64,000 nucleotides of DNA, taken from Sipunculus nudus (lineage: Eukaryota; Annelida; Sipuncula; Golfingiida; Sipunculidae). How positions within the stretch are numbered: position 1 is the stretch's first letter; every line of letters begins with the position of its first letter. The position numbers and the translations under genes are program-made. The stretch covers positions 79,282,124 through 79,346,123 of the forward strand of contig CM049308.1 in NCBI GenBank assembly GCA_026874595.1, read 5' to 3'. Below the pieces are notes generated by a model, which worked only from the letters and a program-made list of their open reading frames with translations, was not told the DNA's origin and did not search any database. This document shows positions 50,240 through 62,143 of the stretch, piece after piece.

Positions 50240-52290
50240 CATGGCGTGGTCATATATGTAAACTTGGAAGCCGGAAGCCGGAAACCAAGGAATTGTCTTA
50301 TAAATAAAGCAGTTTAAAGCATGTACAAAATGCTAACGCTTCAATACCGTTTTGTTTTTCCCCGATAGAATAAGATCTTCATTATCATTCTGTGAAGAAT
50401 AATAGTGATCCATTCTTTAATCTGAAAGTTATGGATGATTTTGTGCTTGGAAGCCATCTCGGAAATCAGTCAGAAGTGCTGGGATGTGATCCAATGTGTA
50501 TAACTCGGAAGTCACAGAGACGCACTGGTTAACTTGTGGTCAGTTAAGAGCCACAGCCCAAATGCAGTTACATTATAATTATAGTTGCATGCATATATTA
50601 AAATTTTTTATGCATGATTCTGTTTATAATTTTTTTATTTGTAAATTTAATATATATAATACATATGTGTGGGTGTATTTTCACGTAATATATTTCGCCC
50701 CATCTAGAGCTATGATTTTGTTAAAGATATTTATATTTACATGAGGAATGTATGGGAAGGGATTAATTTTTAAAATATGCAATGTAAAGAGGACATTTTG
50801 AGGCACCTTAAACAAATGATTATGAGGATTTTCTGTTTTCTGCAACTATTCTCCTACATGTTTGTGAACAATATATTCAAACTTGAGGTTTTTGGGCTTT
50901 AATATTTATATTTCTATAAAATTACGGTATAAACTGTAAAGTCCAAATATTCAAAAGTTCGTAAAATGTTAATGTCAATGATGAAATGCGCGTCTATACA
51001 TTTATAACTTGCAAAATGTCACTATTTAAAGGTAGTACTCATTGTAAAATAATTGATATGTTTAAGTCTTATGACAATCTTTGCATTTTACCGACTTTTG
51101 TGATCTGTGAGTGCCCAGGCTCACAGTTCGTGAGTCTGAGTATCAGCCGAGGAGGCTTGAGATTTTTCACGGTCGATCCACCCCGAGCTGAGCTCTGTGG
51201 GGAGACCGTGCATGACTCGCACAGTAATGCGATGGGGGGGGGGGGAAGTTCCTCAATATACTAGTATATATTTATATGCTCTCAAAGTGGAGTAAATCAC
51301 CAACTTATGAATTGGAAAGTCAAAAATATAATAATGAAATTGCTGGGGAATAAAAAAGTAATCTGAAAAAGAAATGAAAATTGATTACGAATTTATTGGA
51401 AAAGAACTCGATAAAATGAGAGATATTATATGGATGCACCACTGAATAATAAATATGGTATAATAAACCCTAATACAGCATTAAAAATAATTATAAATTA
51501 CGATGTCATTCAAAATAAAAACAGTAATATATTTCCCATACGTTGAACAAATATGAAAATTCAATATATTTTGATCTTTATAAAAATCCATTCATCTGAA
51601 TATTCCGTGTACATACTCACTATTTTTATTTGATCCTTATATTTTTATCCTCAGAAAACAAAATTAACCGGACTATAGTCGGAATTCTCGATACAGTATA
51701 GTACCGTGCGCTTTCGGACATCCTTCTCTCTGAACTTAATAGTTGCTGGTATCAGGTTCTATAATTAAACAGAATTTTTTATATCTATAACATTTGCTCT
51801 GTAACAATTTATTTTTAAACATTTACTGAACTTTTTCCTCCAACATAAAATACGGTAACAGCGTAAAATATTGATGAGTTAATACAATCTTGTTTTACAA
51901 AATTAAATAAAAATATCAATATAATATGAAAAAAACAGCATCATGAATGTTAAAAAACAGATTGAGTTTATAAAAAATATGTCATATTGAAATAATTGAA
52001 AATGCTTGACGCGTTTGCTGACGATATGATGACCAGTGCATTAGCCATTACTGGCTTCCGAGTTTTACATATCTGGACCATAACCGGGCATTTCCGAGTC
52101 TATAACTTGGGATGGATAACTTTGATTTTTGCATTATGCTAAAAAAACCTAATTCTATCAATAAAAATAAAATGGTACTTTCCATTAATGTAGTAGCATT
52201 TTAATTATGCTTCGATCATTGCTTTATTTTAAAAAATCCTTGCTTCCAACTTCGGACTTCCGAGTTTTACACATAGCCGTTTGGGAATCC
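50240..52290. mobile_element. Diverged fold-back element with ACTCGGAAG-type ends
   Basis: The segment 50240-50520 resembles the reverse complement of about 52020-52290. Both carry a (T)ATGTGTAAAACTCGGAAGYC phrase at each end of the arm, ATAAATAAAGCA followed by AATGCTA, and a GATAGAATWAG segment in the middle. Identity is moderate with indels. The interior (50520-52020) is AT-rich except for a GC-rich structured patch at 51105-51245. No transposase visible. Confidence 0.5.
51105..51246. other. GC-rich structured patch ending in poly-G
   Basis: Contains complementary pieces CACGGTC...GACCGTG around a CCACCCC/GTGGGG pair, CTCACAGTTCGTGAG upstream, and a G run of about 12 at 51235-51246. It may form local hairpins. 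Function unknown. Confidence 0.35.
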
Positions 52291-52385
52291 CCTACCGGAA
52301 GTTATGGTTCTCCCGCTAACAGACGTGGAGACGAGTTTTTCTAGTAAAACCAGCCTCGTTATTAAAAACTGCTGCACGAATACAC
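52290..52385 (+). promoter_or_regulatory. Possible POLH promoter / non-coding first exon
   Basis: An ETS-type site ACCGGAAGT (CCGGAAGT at 52295-52302) is followed by CpG-containing sequence (CCCGCTAACAGACGTGGAGA) and a consensus donor CAC|GTAAGT with the exon end at 52385. The first coding exon of POLH at 62144 starts behind a strong acceptor, so an upstream non-coding exon is required; this is one candidate. Other donor-like sites nearer the gene (about 61905, 62067) are possible. No transcript evidence. Confidence 0.3.
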
Positions 52386-53500
52386 GTAAGTCAACCTTTG
52401 ATGTAATAATTATTATTTTCCCCAACAGAATAACGTCACTTTTGGTCTTAACTCAGGAAAATGACAGCTCGAGAAGTAGATGAAGATGAAAAAGTAGTGT
52501 CAGATATGGCGTGCACATCTGCACATACTAGAATTGATGCGAACCCAATAGCTTGTACTGTCACCCCATCATCTTCAGTTTATCTAAAATCGACGTTTGG
52601 GGTGACAAGCTGTCGCTACCAAACATGACATGTTGCTTTAGGGTCAAGGACTTGGGAGAAGCCAGTTTTCAAAGTCCTTCCTCTGATTGGCTGTTAGGTT
52701 TCAGGCTCATTCATCATGGAAATCCAACTTAATTCCAAGCATAAGATTTACTTCTGGTCCCTAAAAAAGTGCCATCTAGTGAATAAAACAGAAATTGCAA
52801 GCAAAACAATGGCACCAAGCGAGGCTAGTAGCCACCTGCAAAATTTCTCGTTTTCACTTATTATAAATGGTTCACACACCCAGTAAAGACCCACGTTTGT
52901 TTATTTTAAGCTTATTATCTGATTTATCTTAATTTCTGTGTCCTCGCTCGCACACCAATATTTTCAATAGAGTGCTCGTAAGCCTCACTGGGAGGCTTAC
53001 TAAGTAGGCTATGAGTATGATGATTCAATATGTCCATCTTCTGTCCGTCCGATAATCAGGCCAGTTGGTCCCCCTAAACACTAAAACCACTGGTGTTTTG
53101 GGTACCTGTGACAAAAAACCACGAAACACCCACTAGACTTCAAATCTGAAGCCAAAATGTAACACCAATCGAAAAGGGAATATATCTCTGCAATACTGTG
53201 CCATAAATTTATGACTTTAAGTTAAAACGAGTGCTTCATGCCATGGTTGATTCATCAGTAGACACGGCAGCGATTTATTTTATGCCAGCAATGACACTGC
53301 CCCTAGCAGAGCAAGTCGCAATTATGCAGAGCACTTGTCAGTTGTACAAAACACTATTGTTTTCTTTTATTTTACAGAATAGTGGCACAGTTCTGCATTG
53401 ACATATGCAACAGATGATAATTTATTAAGCGATGCCAGTGTTTTGCTTTAAATTCAAATTTAAAAGGGTGTTTCGTCACATGTATGGTGGACCTGGCCGG
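52386..53500. other. Non-coding DNA with a small hairpin and CTCF-like motif
   Basis: A 70-bp imperfect palindrome lies at about 52549-52618 (AGCTTG...TGTCACCCC against GGGGTGACAAGCT). A 13/14 CTCF-like match (minus, TCACTAGATGGCAC) is at 52769-52782. Nothing coding. Confidence 0.45.
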
Positions 53501-53539
53501 CCACCTAGCTGTCCTTTGTTAGACAGGCATGTTTTAAAC

Positions 53540-53660
53540 CGTTAGACCTGTGAATCCAAAATTTGACATTCAGTTAGATGTCCCAAAGTTCTCCTACCAA
53601 ACCCAAAACTGGGCCCAATCACCTATAAAGCTTGTTGAATTTACACAAAAAATAGCCTCT
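53540..53660 (-). repeat. Fragment of the hairpin-ended repeat family
   Basis: TTTGACATTCAGTTAGATGT followed by a CTCCTACCA-type segment matches the right module of copies 1 and 2 in inverse (about 16850-16930). A short, diverged, inverted fragment. Confidence 0.55.
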
Positions 53661-54289
53661 TCCCTAATGAATTGGTACCAGCCAAACTATTGCCCTGAAA
53701 CCGTTTGCTTAGTCTGGTAAACAACTGTTAAAACAGTGGACTGGGCGTGATCACAGGTGTAAACATAAACACAGCTCATGCATGCATTGCCGGGCTACAA
53801 CACGTGTCAATATAGAGATTCTCTGACTGACTTGGCCCAAAAAATGAAATACATGTTCCTGCTGGCTGAAACATCACGTGTTGCGACTCACAATCGGACC
53901 TCCAGAGAGGTATTGTTTTGGTAAACAAAAACAGGTGGACTGTGTTTACCAACAGGCAGAGCCATAACAAGATGCTAAACTGCCATATGCAAAGTACTGA
54001 GCCTGTGTGCTGGGATGTTTTTGCTGGTAAACTTTTGTATAAAGAAAAAATTAACTGTTAGTGTGGAAGAGTAGGCATAATATAGCTCCTGATTATGTCC
54101 CTTTAAGGAAAATCACCAATTTTCCTATTTGTAAAAGTGGTGGACAATTACATTAGGTTTCTTTTCAAAACAGCAAGATAAATATTTTGAACCATTACAT
54201 GGTAATGGTTGATGCTTCTTTTTAAGTTCCATATAATTTTTATTTATCAAATTCAGTTGTATACCAGAAATGAGAACAGAATTTTGTAA

Positions 54290-54650
54290 AAAAAAATTTT
54301 AAATGTTAAAATCAGTACCTTAAATTTTGCCCAAATTTGATCATGGCATATTCATCCCTGTAAGCACTATTGATTCAATTTTCACAGGATGTACTCATAA
54401 GGCATCAGTCTCTTAAAATCTGAAATTTGAAAATAAAAGCTTTAAAATGGGGCTTGTTATGGAAGGTTTTTTGAGTCTGTATTGTATTCACTTGCATTGT
54501 TAAGCTCCAGGGAGCCCACTTCTGGTCACTGGAGGTCATGTTATACAGCTGTGCTGATGAGTACTACCTCACTGGGGGAGCACCGCTGCTGTCACAAGTG
54601 TACAGTTATTCTCATAACCCCCCCCCCCCCCCACCCTCCTTTTCTCCATC
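54290..54650 (-). repeat. Fragment of the hairpin-ended repeat family
   Basis: ACCTTAAATTTTGCCCAAAT through AAATTTGAAAATAAAAGCT corresponds in inverse to 16330-16470 of copy 1. The next 100 bp (TTGAGTCTGTATTGTATTCA onward) corresponds to 16210-16320. A poly-C run is at about 54619-54632. The 106-codon plus frame at 54482-54802 is antisense to this repeat and not a gene. Confidence 0.6.
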
Positions 54651-55189
54651 CAAACGCATTAAGTGTAATGCAATACTTGTTATTGTTTGAATTGTATTTC
54701 CTTAATTGTAGAGCTGTTTCCTCTTTAATGTACACTTTTCTTGAAATAGTAAATCAAGGAGTAATCCAGAAGATGCCATGTTGTGGTAATGTGACATTTT
54801 AAAGAAATTAATTTCCTTTTAATTAATTTTAACAAATTAATTATTCAAATAAAATTAAATCCTTAGGTATGCATAATTTGATTAGCCAAATTATGGGTAC
54901 ATAAAAGTGCAATTTAGAATTTTGAATCAAGTTATATTTTTAGATATTATTTTGCAAATTTATAACAAAATATATTTTTTGTGATAAAACATAGATACAT
55001 GTTTATTACAAACAGTATATATACATAATGTGATGTTATATGAGCAAATTAGAGATAGATAAAATTGTAACGATACAGTTTAGAATTGTGAATCAACTTG
55101 TATATTCAGATATATATGTTATGTTGCAAATGAGTTAAATTATAATAAACAAGTCATCTGAGGACAACAGACCTCGCCAGTATGGAGCA

Positions 55190-56345
55190 TTCAGAAAATC
55201 ATTGACCTTTAACCCCCAAATTATATGTGGTATTCCTAATTCCCTATAAAATATATATATGAAATATGAAAGCCATATGGTGAGGGGTTGTTGAGTTATA
55301 AAGAGTTACCCCTAAACTTTAACCTGAGCTGGCTTGGGATCTATACAAAGTTTGTTTATGAAGTGCTCATTACTGGTCCAGAAATGAAAATATGGGGAAA
55401 GTTTTAAAAGCTGTGCTTGGTATTGTCACTGTACATCTGTCTAATAAGTTTAATTGAAATATCTTCATCAGCAAATGGAGCAATGAGCCAAACAAAAACA
55501 AAAAAAAAATTAACCAGAAATCTTCATGAACAACCAGGAACTGTGACCTTGAACCTTTGATCCCTAAATCATATGGGGGATTGACAATTACCTATGTAAT
55601 ACATATGTGAAATATAAAAGCAATAGGGCAAGTGGTTGCCAAATTATAAGGAGTAAACAAAAACTTTCACCTGAGCTGCGATGGGATCTGTACAAACTTT
55701 GTCTAATTACTGGCCCTAAAATTTTAATATGTTTAAATCCTTTTATAGGTGTGCTAGGTACTGTGACTGTACATTAGTGTATTAAGTTTAATTGAAATGT
55801 CTTCATTAGCAATATGGAGAAATGAGACTAACAAAAAACTTTTACCTGACTTGATCATGAACAAAGGGGGCCTGTGATCTTGACCTTTTGATCCCCAAAT
55901 CATAGGGGAGATTAATAATCACCTATACAATACATATGTGTAATATGAAAGCAATTTGGTCAGTGGTTGCTGAGTTATAAAGAGTAAAAAAAATTAACTT
56001 GAGCTGGGTTGGGATCTGAACAGATTTTGACAAATTACTGGCCCTAAAATTGAAATATGGTAAAAAAAATTTAATAGCTGTGCTAGGTATTGTCATTGTA
56101 CATCAGTGTATTAAGTTTAATTGAAATGTCTCCATTAACAATGGAGCAATGAGCCTAACAAAATACTTTAACTTGATTTGTTCATGTTCACAGGGGCCTT
56201 TGAGCTTGAACCTTGACCTTTTGATCTGCAAATCATAGGGGGGATTAATAAGGACCTATATAATACATGTGTAATATGAATGCAATCAGGTCAGTGGCTG
56301 CTGAGTTATAGACTTAACTAAAAACTTTAACCGTGGGTGTCTACA
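55190..56345. repeat. Tandem repeat, ~335-bp unit, about 3.5 copies
   Basis: Units are anchored on TTGACCTTTTGATCCCCAAA followed by TCATAGGGGG, near 55202, 55548, 55880 and 56208. Other shared blocks are GAGCTGGGTTGGGATCTGTA, TTACTGGCCCTAAAAT and TTAAGTTTAATTGAAATGTC. This is another pearl-like core array with single-copy flanks. No coding potential. Confidence 0.75.
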
Positions 56346-56439
56346 GTAGTTGCTGACGCCGACTCGAGGATAGGTATAACCTCTCCGGAACTTCATTCCA
56401 GCGATCTAAATATGAAGATCTAAAGCAAACACATGTTCA

Positions 56440-56935
56440 TTATTTTCCTACCCAGCAGAATGGGAAAAAAGTGATCATGAATCAACTTTTATGAATCAAG
56501 TTTGATTTCCTGTTAGCACTGTTGAATTAAGTTTCATATCCTGTGTGTATATGCAAAGATGCTGTAACTCGCACAATCCCCCACTTGCCAATGTGAACCT
56601 GCACCTGTGCACTGGGGGTGTCAGTTTTATTATAACTGTATAAAGTTTATGAAATTAAAAAAAAAATAGTATAATAAAAGAATTAGGATTTGATTGAACA
56701 AAAGTGTCAACTGCTGAAGTGTCAACAACTTATCAAAGAGCTAACCAGTGATCATGGTAATAGTATAGATCTTATGTTTTAAACTGTTCACATGCTTCAG
56801 TTTCAAAATGGTCACATGAACAGATCACAAAATGTTTATTGCATTAATTCCTTTATTTTCCCTACTCATCAATTCAAACCAATCATGCAATCATCCATAG
56901 CCTATATTGCCTTTTCCTCTCAGGAGTTACTGTCT
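56440..56935. repeat. Direct-repeat module (first copy)
   Basis: GCACTGTTGAATTAAGTTTC, TATCCTGTGTGTATATGCAA and GTGTCAACAACTTATCAAAG recur in the same orientation at 59790-60370. The two are about 3.4 kb apart and moderately diverged. Confidence 0.6.
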
Positions 56936-56937
56936 GA

Positions 56938-56966
56938 GCTATAGTCATGGTCCATTGTCCGTCGTC

Positions 56967-56997
<31 letters not shown>

Positions 56998-58310
56998 CTG
57001 GATGTCCGTCCGTAAGACTGGCACGTTTCGACACCATTCGACCTACGAATCTGAAATTCGGCATACAGTTAGATGTCCCCAAAATCTCCTACCATGCCAA
57101 AAATTGGGTCAATATGACTTTGTTCCTTCGAGATATTAAGGAAAACCCTCAATTTTTTATTAGAAATCTATTTTCACACTTCAGGACTGCCTAATATCAA
57201 AACCACTCATCTGGTTTTCTTCATTTTTACCATAAATATTCCTCTATATGGTTCCTATGTACATGCCAGAAATTAAGTCAGTATTATTTAATTTAAAAAA
57301 GTTATGGGCCCAAATATAATGGACTTTGTAAAAAAATGAGGAAAGATATTTTGTCACTTAAGACCAAAAGTGTTAAAGGTAAGAAATTTTTTCCAGTAAT
57401 ACTACTTTAAATAATCAAAATTGAATTGTATACCAAAAATTAGATCAAAATCTGTTAAATATTTTTAAATATTGGCAAAAATATAAAATTGGTACCTTAA
57501 ATTTTGCCCAAGTTTGACCATGGCACGTTTTTTTCCTGTAACTGCTGTGGATTAAATTTTCAAAGCATGTTTTTGTTACCATTTAAACTGTTAAAACAAA
57601 AAATTTGAAACCAGTTGATCAAAAACTGTAGATTTTATTCAAGTTTTAAAGCACCATGTCATATATTGTTTACACCAAGCTAGTGTTATGCAGTTTACTA
57701 GAGCTCAGCTCCCCAGCTTCAGCTCTAAGTTCCTTAAATTTTGCATACAGTTAGATGTCCCCCAAATCCTCTACCATACTAAAAGTTTGGTCACTAGGAC
57801 TGCATTCCTTCGAGATATTAAGAAAAAACTTCATTTTTCCATTAAAACCCCATTGTTACACTTTAAGATTGCCTAATATCAAAACCACTGATCTGACTTT
57901 GATAATATGTAATATACATATTTTTCTATACATTCGCTATGCATATGCCAGAAATGATGTCAGTATCTTGTAATTGTTTTAAGTTCTAGGCCCAAACATA
58001 ATGCACTTTGTAAAAAATCAAGAAATATATTTACTCTCTTAACATGAAAATTGCTGAAGGTAGACATTTTTTGCCAGGGATATAACATTATTTAATCAAG
58101 ATTCAATTGTATTCCCAAAATTAGTTCTGAATTTTTCAAATTTTATAAGTTATTAGCATAAATATAAAATCAGTACCTTAAATTTTGCCCAACTTTGGCC
58201 ATGGCATGTTTTTTCCCTGTAAGCACTGTTGATTTAATTTTCATATCTTGCACTGGTAAGGATTTAATCTTCTAAATTCTGAAGTTATAAAAGGAATTGG
58301 TCAAAAACTA
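56938..58310 (-). mobile_element. Inverted copy of the hairpin-ended repeat, right module
   Basis: Starts with a decayed terminal hairpin, then GTCCATTGTCCGTCGTCCGT and a TCTGTCTG/GTCCGTCC microsatellite (about 56958-57010). It then runs in inverse through the right module of copies 1 and 2 (TTCCTTCGAGATATTAAG, GTCAGTATTATTTAATTT, ACCTTAAATTTTGCCCAA), with an internal second pass from about 57720. Plus frames such as 56907-57194, with RPSVCLS-type repeats, are translations of the microsatellite. Confidence 0.65.
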
Positions 58311-59433
58311 GCTTTTATGAAAGTTTTTATGAGACCATATCACACCTTGGCTGTACTGAAGCCCCTCTTTTATGTCCCCACATTGACCTTTCAGGCCAAT
58401 TATGCATGCTTGAAGCGAGGCACTCTGCAGCCAGCCAGCTCTTGGGTGGCTTCAGCTGGATCTAACTGTCCAACCCCCTCCACTAGTATTTGTTTAGGCC
58501 ATAAACATAACAATAAACTTTTTTTTAATATTTGGTTTATGATAAGAACTTAAAAAAATAAATGGAAAAGGAATTTATAGTTAATGAGTGACAGGGGATT
58601 ACCTTGCAATTACTGATCATTTATGGATCTTCCATGGATGGCCAAAATTGTATTTCAAATAACACCATGCAGTCACCATTGGGTATTTTTCATTTCAACC
58701 ATAAAAATGAAAAATAAATAATTAAAATAAATTGTTGTTTACAATTAGGGATTATATGAAGCAAGATAATGATAGACAAGGATGCAGTTGATTATATTAA
58801 ATTAATCTAAATTTCCAGGTCTTTTCCAGGTCTTTAACTTGTTGGTTTATATTTATTACAAAATTAAAATGATAAATAAATATGTAAAAAATTTAAAATA
58901 TTACTCAGACAAGTGTTCATTAAAGATTTTAATTTGTTTGACTTATAACTCATGGTTGTATCAGTTGTTACATGAGACTGGCTAAATAATCAAAATTTAT
59001 ATTGCTGGTCCTTTATTTCAGTTCATAAAATTAAACATTCTCAACTCCAGTTTGCTCCTGGTGTGATATATTGGGTGTTTTGATCCGTGGATTAATTTTA
59101 ACACATGTATTTGTTTTATAGCTGAGAATACTTTTCTTTTTTTCCTGATACCATTTAAAAAAAAATAAATATTCAAATTTTTCCTGTTAGTGCTGTGGAT
59201 ATAATTTTCACAGCATGTACACATTAACATTTCATCTGTTAAAATCTGAAATTTGAAACCAATTGATCAAAAACTGTAGATTTTATTCAAGTTTCCAGGT
59301 ACCATGTCTTCATTGTTTGCATCAGATCAGTATAAATGCAGTGTACTGGGCAGTTACATAACACCTTCAGGTCTGACCTACTGCCACTGTGAGTGTCTGG
59401 GTCAGGCTGGGTCAGGCAGTAATTACCAGAGAG
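58311..59433. repeat. Diverged repeat-family material
   Basis: 58317-58500 shows weak inverse similarity to the GC-rich internal piece of copy 1 (15500-15660). 59180-59310 repeats 57530-57660 in the same orientation (TTGATCAAAAACTGTAGATT). The rest is AT-rich and unassigned. Confidence 0.45.
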
Positions 59434-59514
59434 CCTCTCTTTCTCTCTCTCTCTGGCAGTCTAGGTCTCTCTTTCTCTCTCTTTCTCTCCTCTGCTTTTT
59501 CTCTTTCTTTCTCC

Positions 59515-59593
<79 letters not shown>
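59434..59593. repeat. (CT)n-rich microsatellite
   Basis: A long CT/TTTCTCT run interrupted by a few other bases. It explains the SLSLSL and RERERE frames on the two strands. Confidence 0.95.
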
Positions 59594-59594
<1 letters not shown>

Positions 59595-59789
59595 TATTGC
59601 CTCCCTTGCTCCCTCCATCCCATTCTGTTGACAGGTACTATAAACTAGATACATTAGCTATAAATGTTGATGCAATTTAGAAATGTGAATCAACTGAAAT
59701 ATTCACAATCACATGTATGTTATACTGTAAATTTATAGTAACATTCGGAAACTTGGATTAAAATTATGAAATGAAAAAAAGGAATAAAT

Positions 59790-60370
59790 GCAAATATTGT
59801 TAATTTTTTCTTGGCTCAGTAGAATGGGGAAAAAAATTATTTGCTTTGTTTCTCCATCTTTCTTTCTGTTTTAAATATTTAATGTTCATGAATAAACTTT
59901 TTTTTATAAGCACTGTTGAATTAAATTTCATATCCTGTATGTATATGCAAGGGTGTTGTAACTCTCACCATCCCCTTCTTCATCCCACTGAGGCTTTGCT
60001 CCTTGGCACTGTGAACAATAGTTCTATGGCTATAGCATAAAATTTAATAATTAAAGAAAATATCTACAGAGAGACAGAGGCATTGTAACTCTGATCATAA
60101 CACAACACCCCTCCCCCCCCCTATCAAGTCATTGCACCTGTGGAATGAGGACGTTATGGCAACTGTATACATATCATAAAATTGATAAAAAAAAGGTTTA
60201 CCAAATAAATTGGATCTCATCAGACAAATGTGTAAACTGTTGAACTGTCAACAGCTTATCAAAAAGGTAACCAATGGAAAGGCATGGTCAGGTCTCAAAT
60301 ATTATTTGCAACATTTTCTTCAATCATATAAACCAACCATGGCCCAGATTACCTCTTCCTCTCAAACATT
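59790..60370. repeat. Direct-repeat module (second copy)
   Basis: Diverged direct copy of 56440-56935 (GCACTGTTGAATTAAATTTC, AACTGTCAACAGCTTATCAA). A C run lies near 60112-60121. Confidence 0.6.
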
Positions 60371-60436
60371 ATCTACATTTCATCATATTTTTAAGATTTT
60401 AACCTTCCAGGTGGTTCAGTACTGTTGACCATTTGT

Positions 60437-60965
60437 CCATAGGTACCTATGTACATGCCAGAAATTATGTCAATATTGTGTAATATGTAGACGTCAGGGG
60501 CATCAAAATAATGCACCTTGTCAAGACCGATCTTGTCAAGATATTATGTCATACAGTAACAAATTCATAAATCCCCTCATCAGTATAGTTAATCATAACC
60601 TTTTATCTGTCAAATTGAACTCTTGCAGTTTTCCATACACTATAGATCCTTCAACAAATAGCCTTATCATCATTATACCACTGCTTAGCATACTGTCATT
60701 GCATTCATATTTGCTCAAATAAATTGCTTTTTTTGACCCCTCCCAAATAAATAAAAAATAAACCACTATATTTTACTCCATATTAATCCATCAGTCAGGT
60801 TATTTCATATATCATTTACTCACATATTACATTAGATTCCTTTATAAAACCCAACATGACCATGATATTCTAAGCTTTATCTACTCAATATAGTATCACA
60901 ATGGTGATACATTTATAGTCCAATCAGGATCAGCTGAGCGCCGTGACCCATGGGTCCCTTGTTTG
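60437..60965 (-). mobile_element. Inverted copy of the hairpin-ended repeat, left module
   Basis: Reads in inverse from ACATAGGTACCTATGGAC to the element terminus (GGGACCCATGGGTCACGGCG in inverse at about 60938-60960), matching 13897-14420 and 34337-34860. A further partial terminus (GTGACCCATATGTCCCTTGT) occurs at about 61117-61137. Confidence 0.7.
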
Positions 60966-61249
60966 TGCTTAAAAATTCTCTTGTTAATCCTGCTCCCCAC
61001 TCACATTCCCAAATAAAGTACAAGTACAAATATATTTTGTACTTCTGAATTACTTCCTTTTTTCTTATTATTTTAGTTTTCATCTTCAAGATAAACTTGA
61101 AAACTTGAACTTTCTGCTGTGACCCATATGTCCCTTGTTGGTTTCCTTTCTTTCATTATTTCTTTTTTTATTAACAACATGCATTGCCTTAAATATTCAG
61201 CAGATGAAAGCTGGCAGTTATATATGATGATGATGACAAGTGTTTCTCG

Positions 61250-61560
61250 ACTTTAAATATTGATTAGGGAGGCCTACGTCCTTATAAGAAATTTGAATAT
61301 ATTATAGAGACTTTAAAAATCATGAATAATGGACAAGACATAGTTACAGACAAAACAACTAGAAAGCACAGTGAGAAACTGTTCAAACCAAGGCTTCATA
61401 AAGGGTTGCTTGTCAGGAAAAATATTTTTAGCATTAGAGTTATAAGTGCTTGGAACAACCATCTCCAATTTGTGGTGGGCAGTTTGTCTGTGAACCTATT
61501 GAAACCTAATTGAGCCAAAGCAATGTTAAAAAAGTATATGTTTTTCCCATATCCGTTAAC
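61250..61560 (+). pseudogene. Relic of a LINE reverse-transcriptase C-terminus
   Basis: The plus frame 61322-61513 contains KHSEKLFKPRLHKGLLVRKN, then IFSIRVISAWNNH and a VVGSLSVNLLK tail. The pattern KLFKPR.R...RK.FFS.RV.NAWN.LP..VV...SVN.FK is the usual end of Jockey/CR1/RTE-type non-LTR retrotransposon ORF2 proteins. Upstream, a REAYVLIRN-like stretch before 61322 is broken by stops. Only this C-terminal tail is present, as expected for a 5'-truncated insertion. It is inactive. Confidence 0.6.
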
Positions 61561-62143
61561 ACTTAAGTGTACCTAACTGCTAAGAGGCACAATGTAGGAG
61601 TGTACAGAATTTTGCTTTCATTTTGAATGTAAAACATAAATAAATTTTCTCTGTATATATTCACTTCCCTTGTATTCCAGCAGATGTCTCAGCAGTCATA
61701 CCTTGTATACTTAGATGATATATAAAGTAAGAACAGCAGTCATCTCAGTCAAGAATCAAACCTTCAGTCCCATGATCAGGAGTCAAACACTATTAACTGA
61801 TTCATGAAAAGAACACAATGGCTAGGTGATTTGGTTAAATTATAGCCAGCAGTGCAGCGCCTTCTATTTGGAAACCCTTTGTCTTTGAACAACAACATTT
61901 AATGTAAGGTAGGTGCTGCCACCCCTACTCCCCAACTCAGGGAACCAAGGTTCCCTAGAACCCCTTCTCCTGTTATATAGTGTAATCCAGGTGAGGAAAT
62001 CTCTCAGGAAAGTAGAATTAATCAGCAAGTTTTTGCAGCTGAAGTAAATAACTAAATGTCAAGGTATTTCCTGTAAGAAATGGAGTTTTTTTCGTGTGGG
62101 ACATTTTCACAGGTGAGCACTTGGTCCTTGTTTTATTTTACAG
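61561..62143. other. POLH upstream region; hairpin-module remnant
   Basis: Holds the diverged copy (about 61930-61975) of the 46425-46510 hairpin module. No TATA box or CpG patch was found directly before the first POLH coding exon, consistent with the promoter lying further upstream. Confidence 0.4.

Noticed and set aside
56907-57194. 95-codon plus frame rich in RPSVCLS repeats
   Set aside because: The repeats are the translated GTCCGTCC/TCTGTCTG microsatellite in the inverted element copy.
59304-59654. SLSLSL (plus) and RERERE (minus) frames of 80-114 codons
   Set aside because: Both read the (CT)n microsatellite at 59434-59593.
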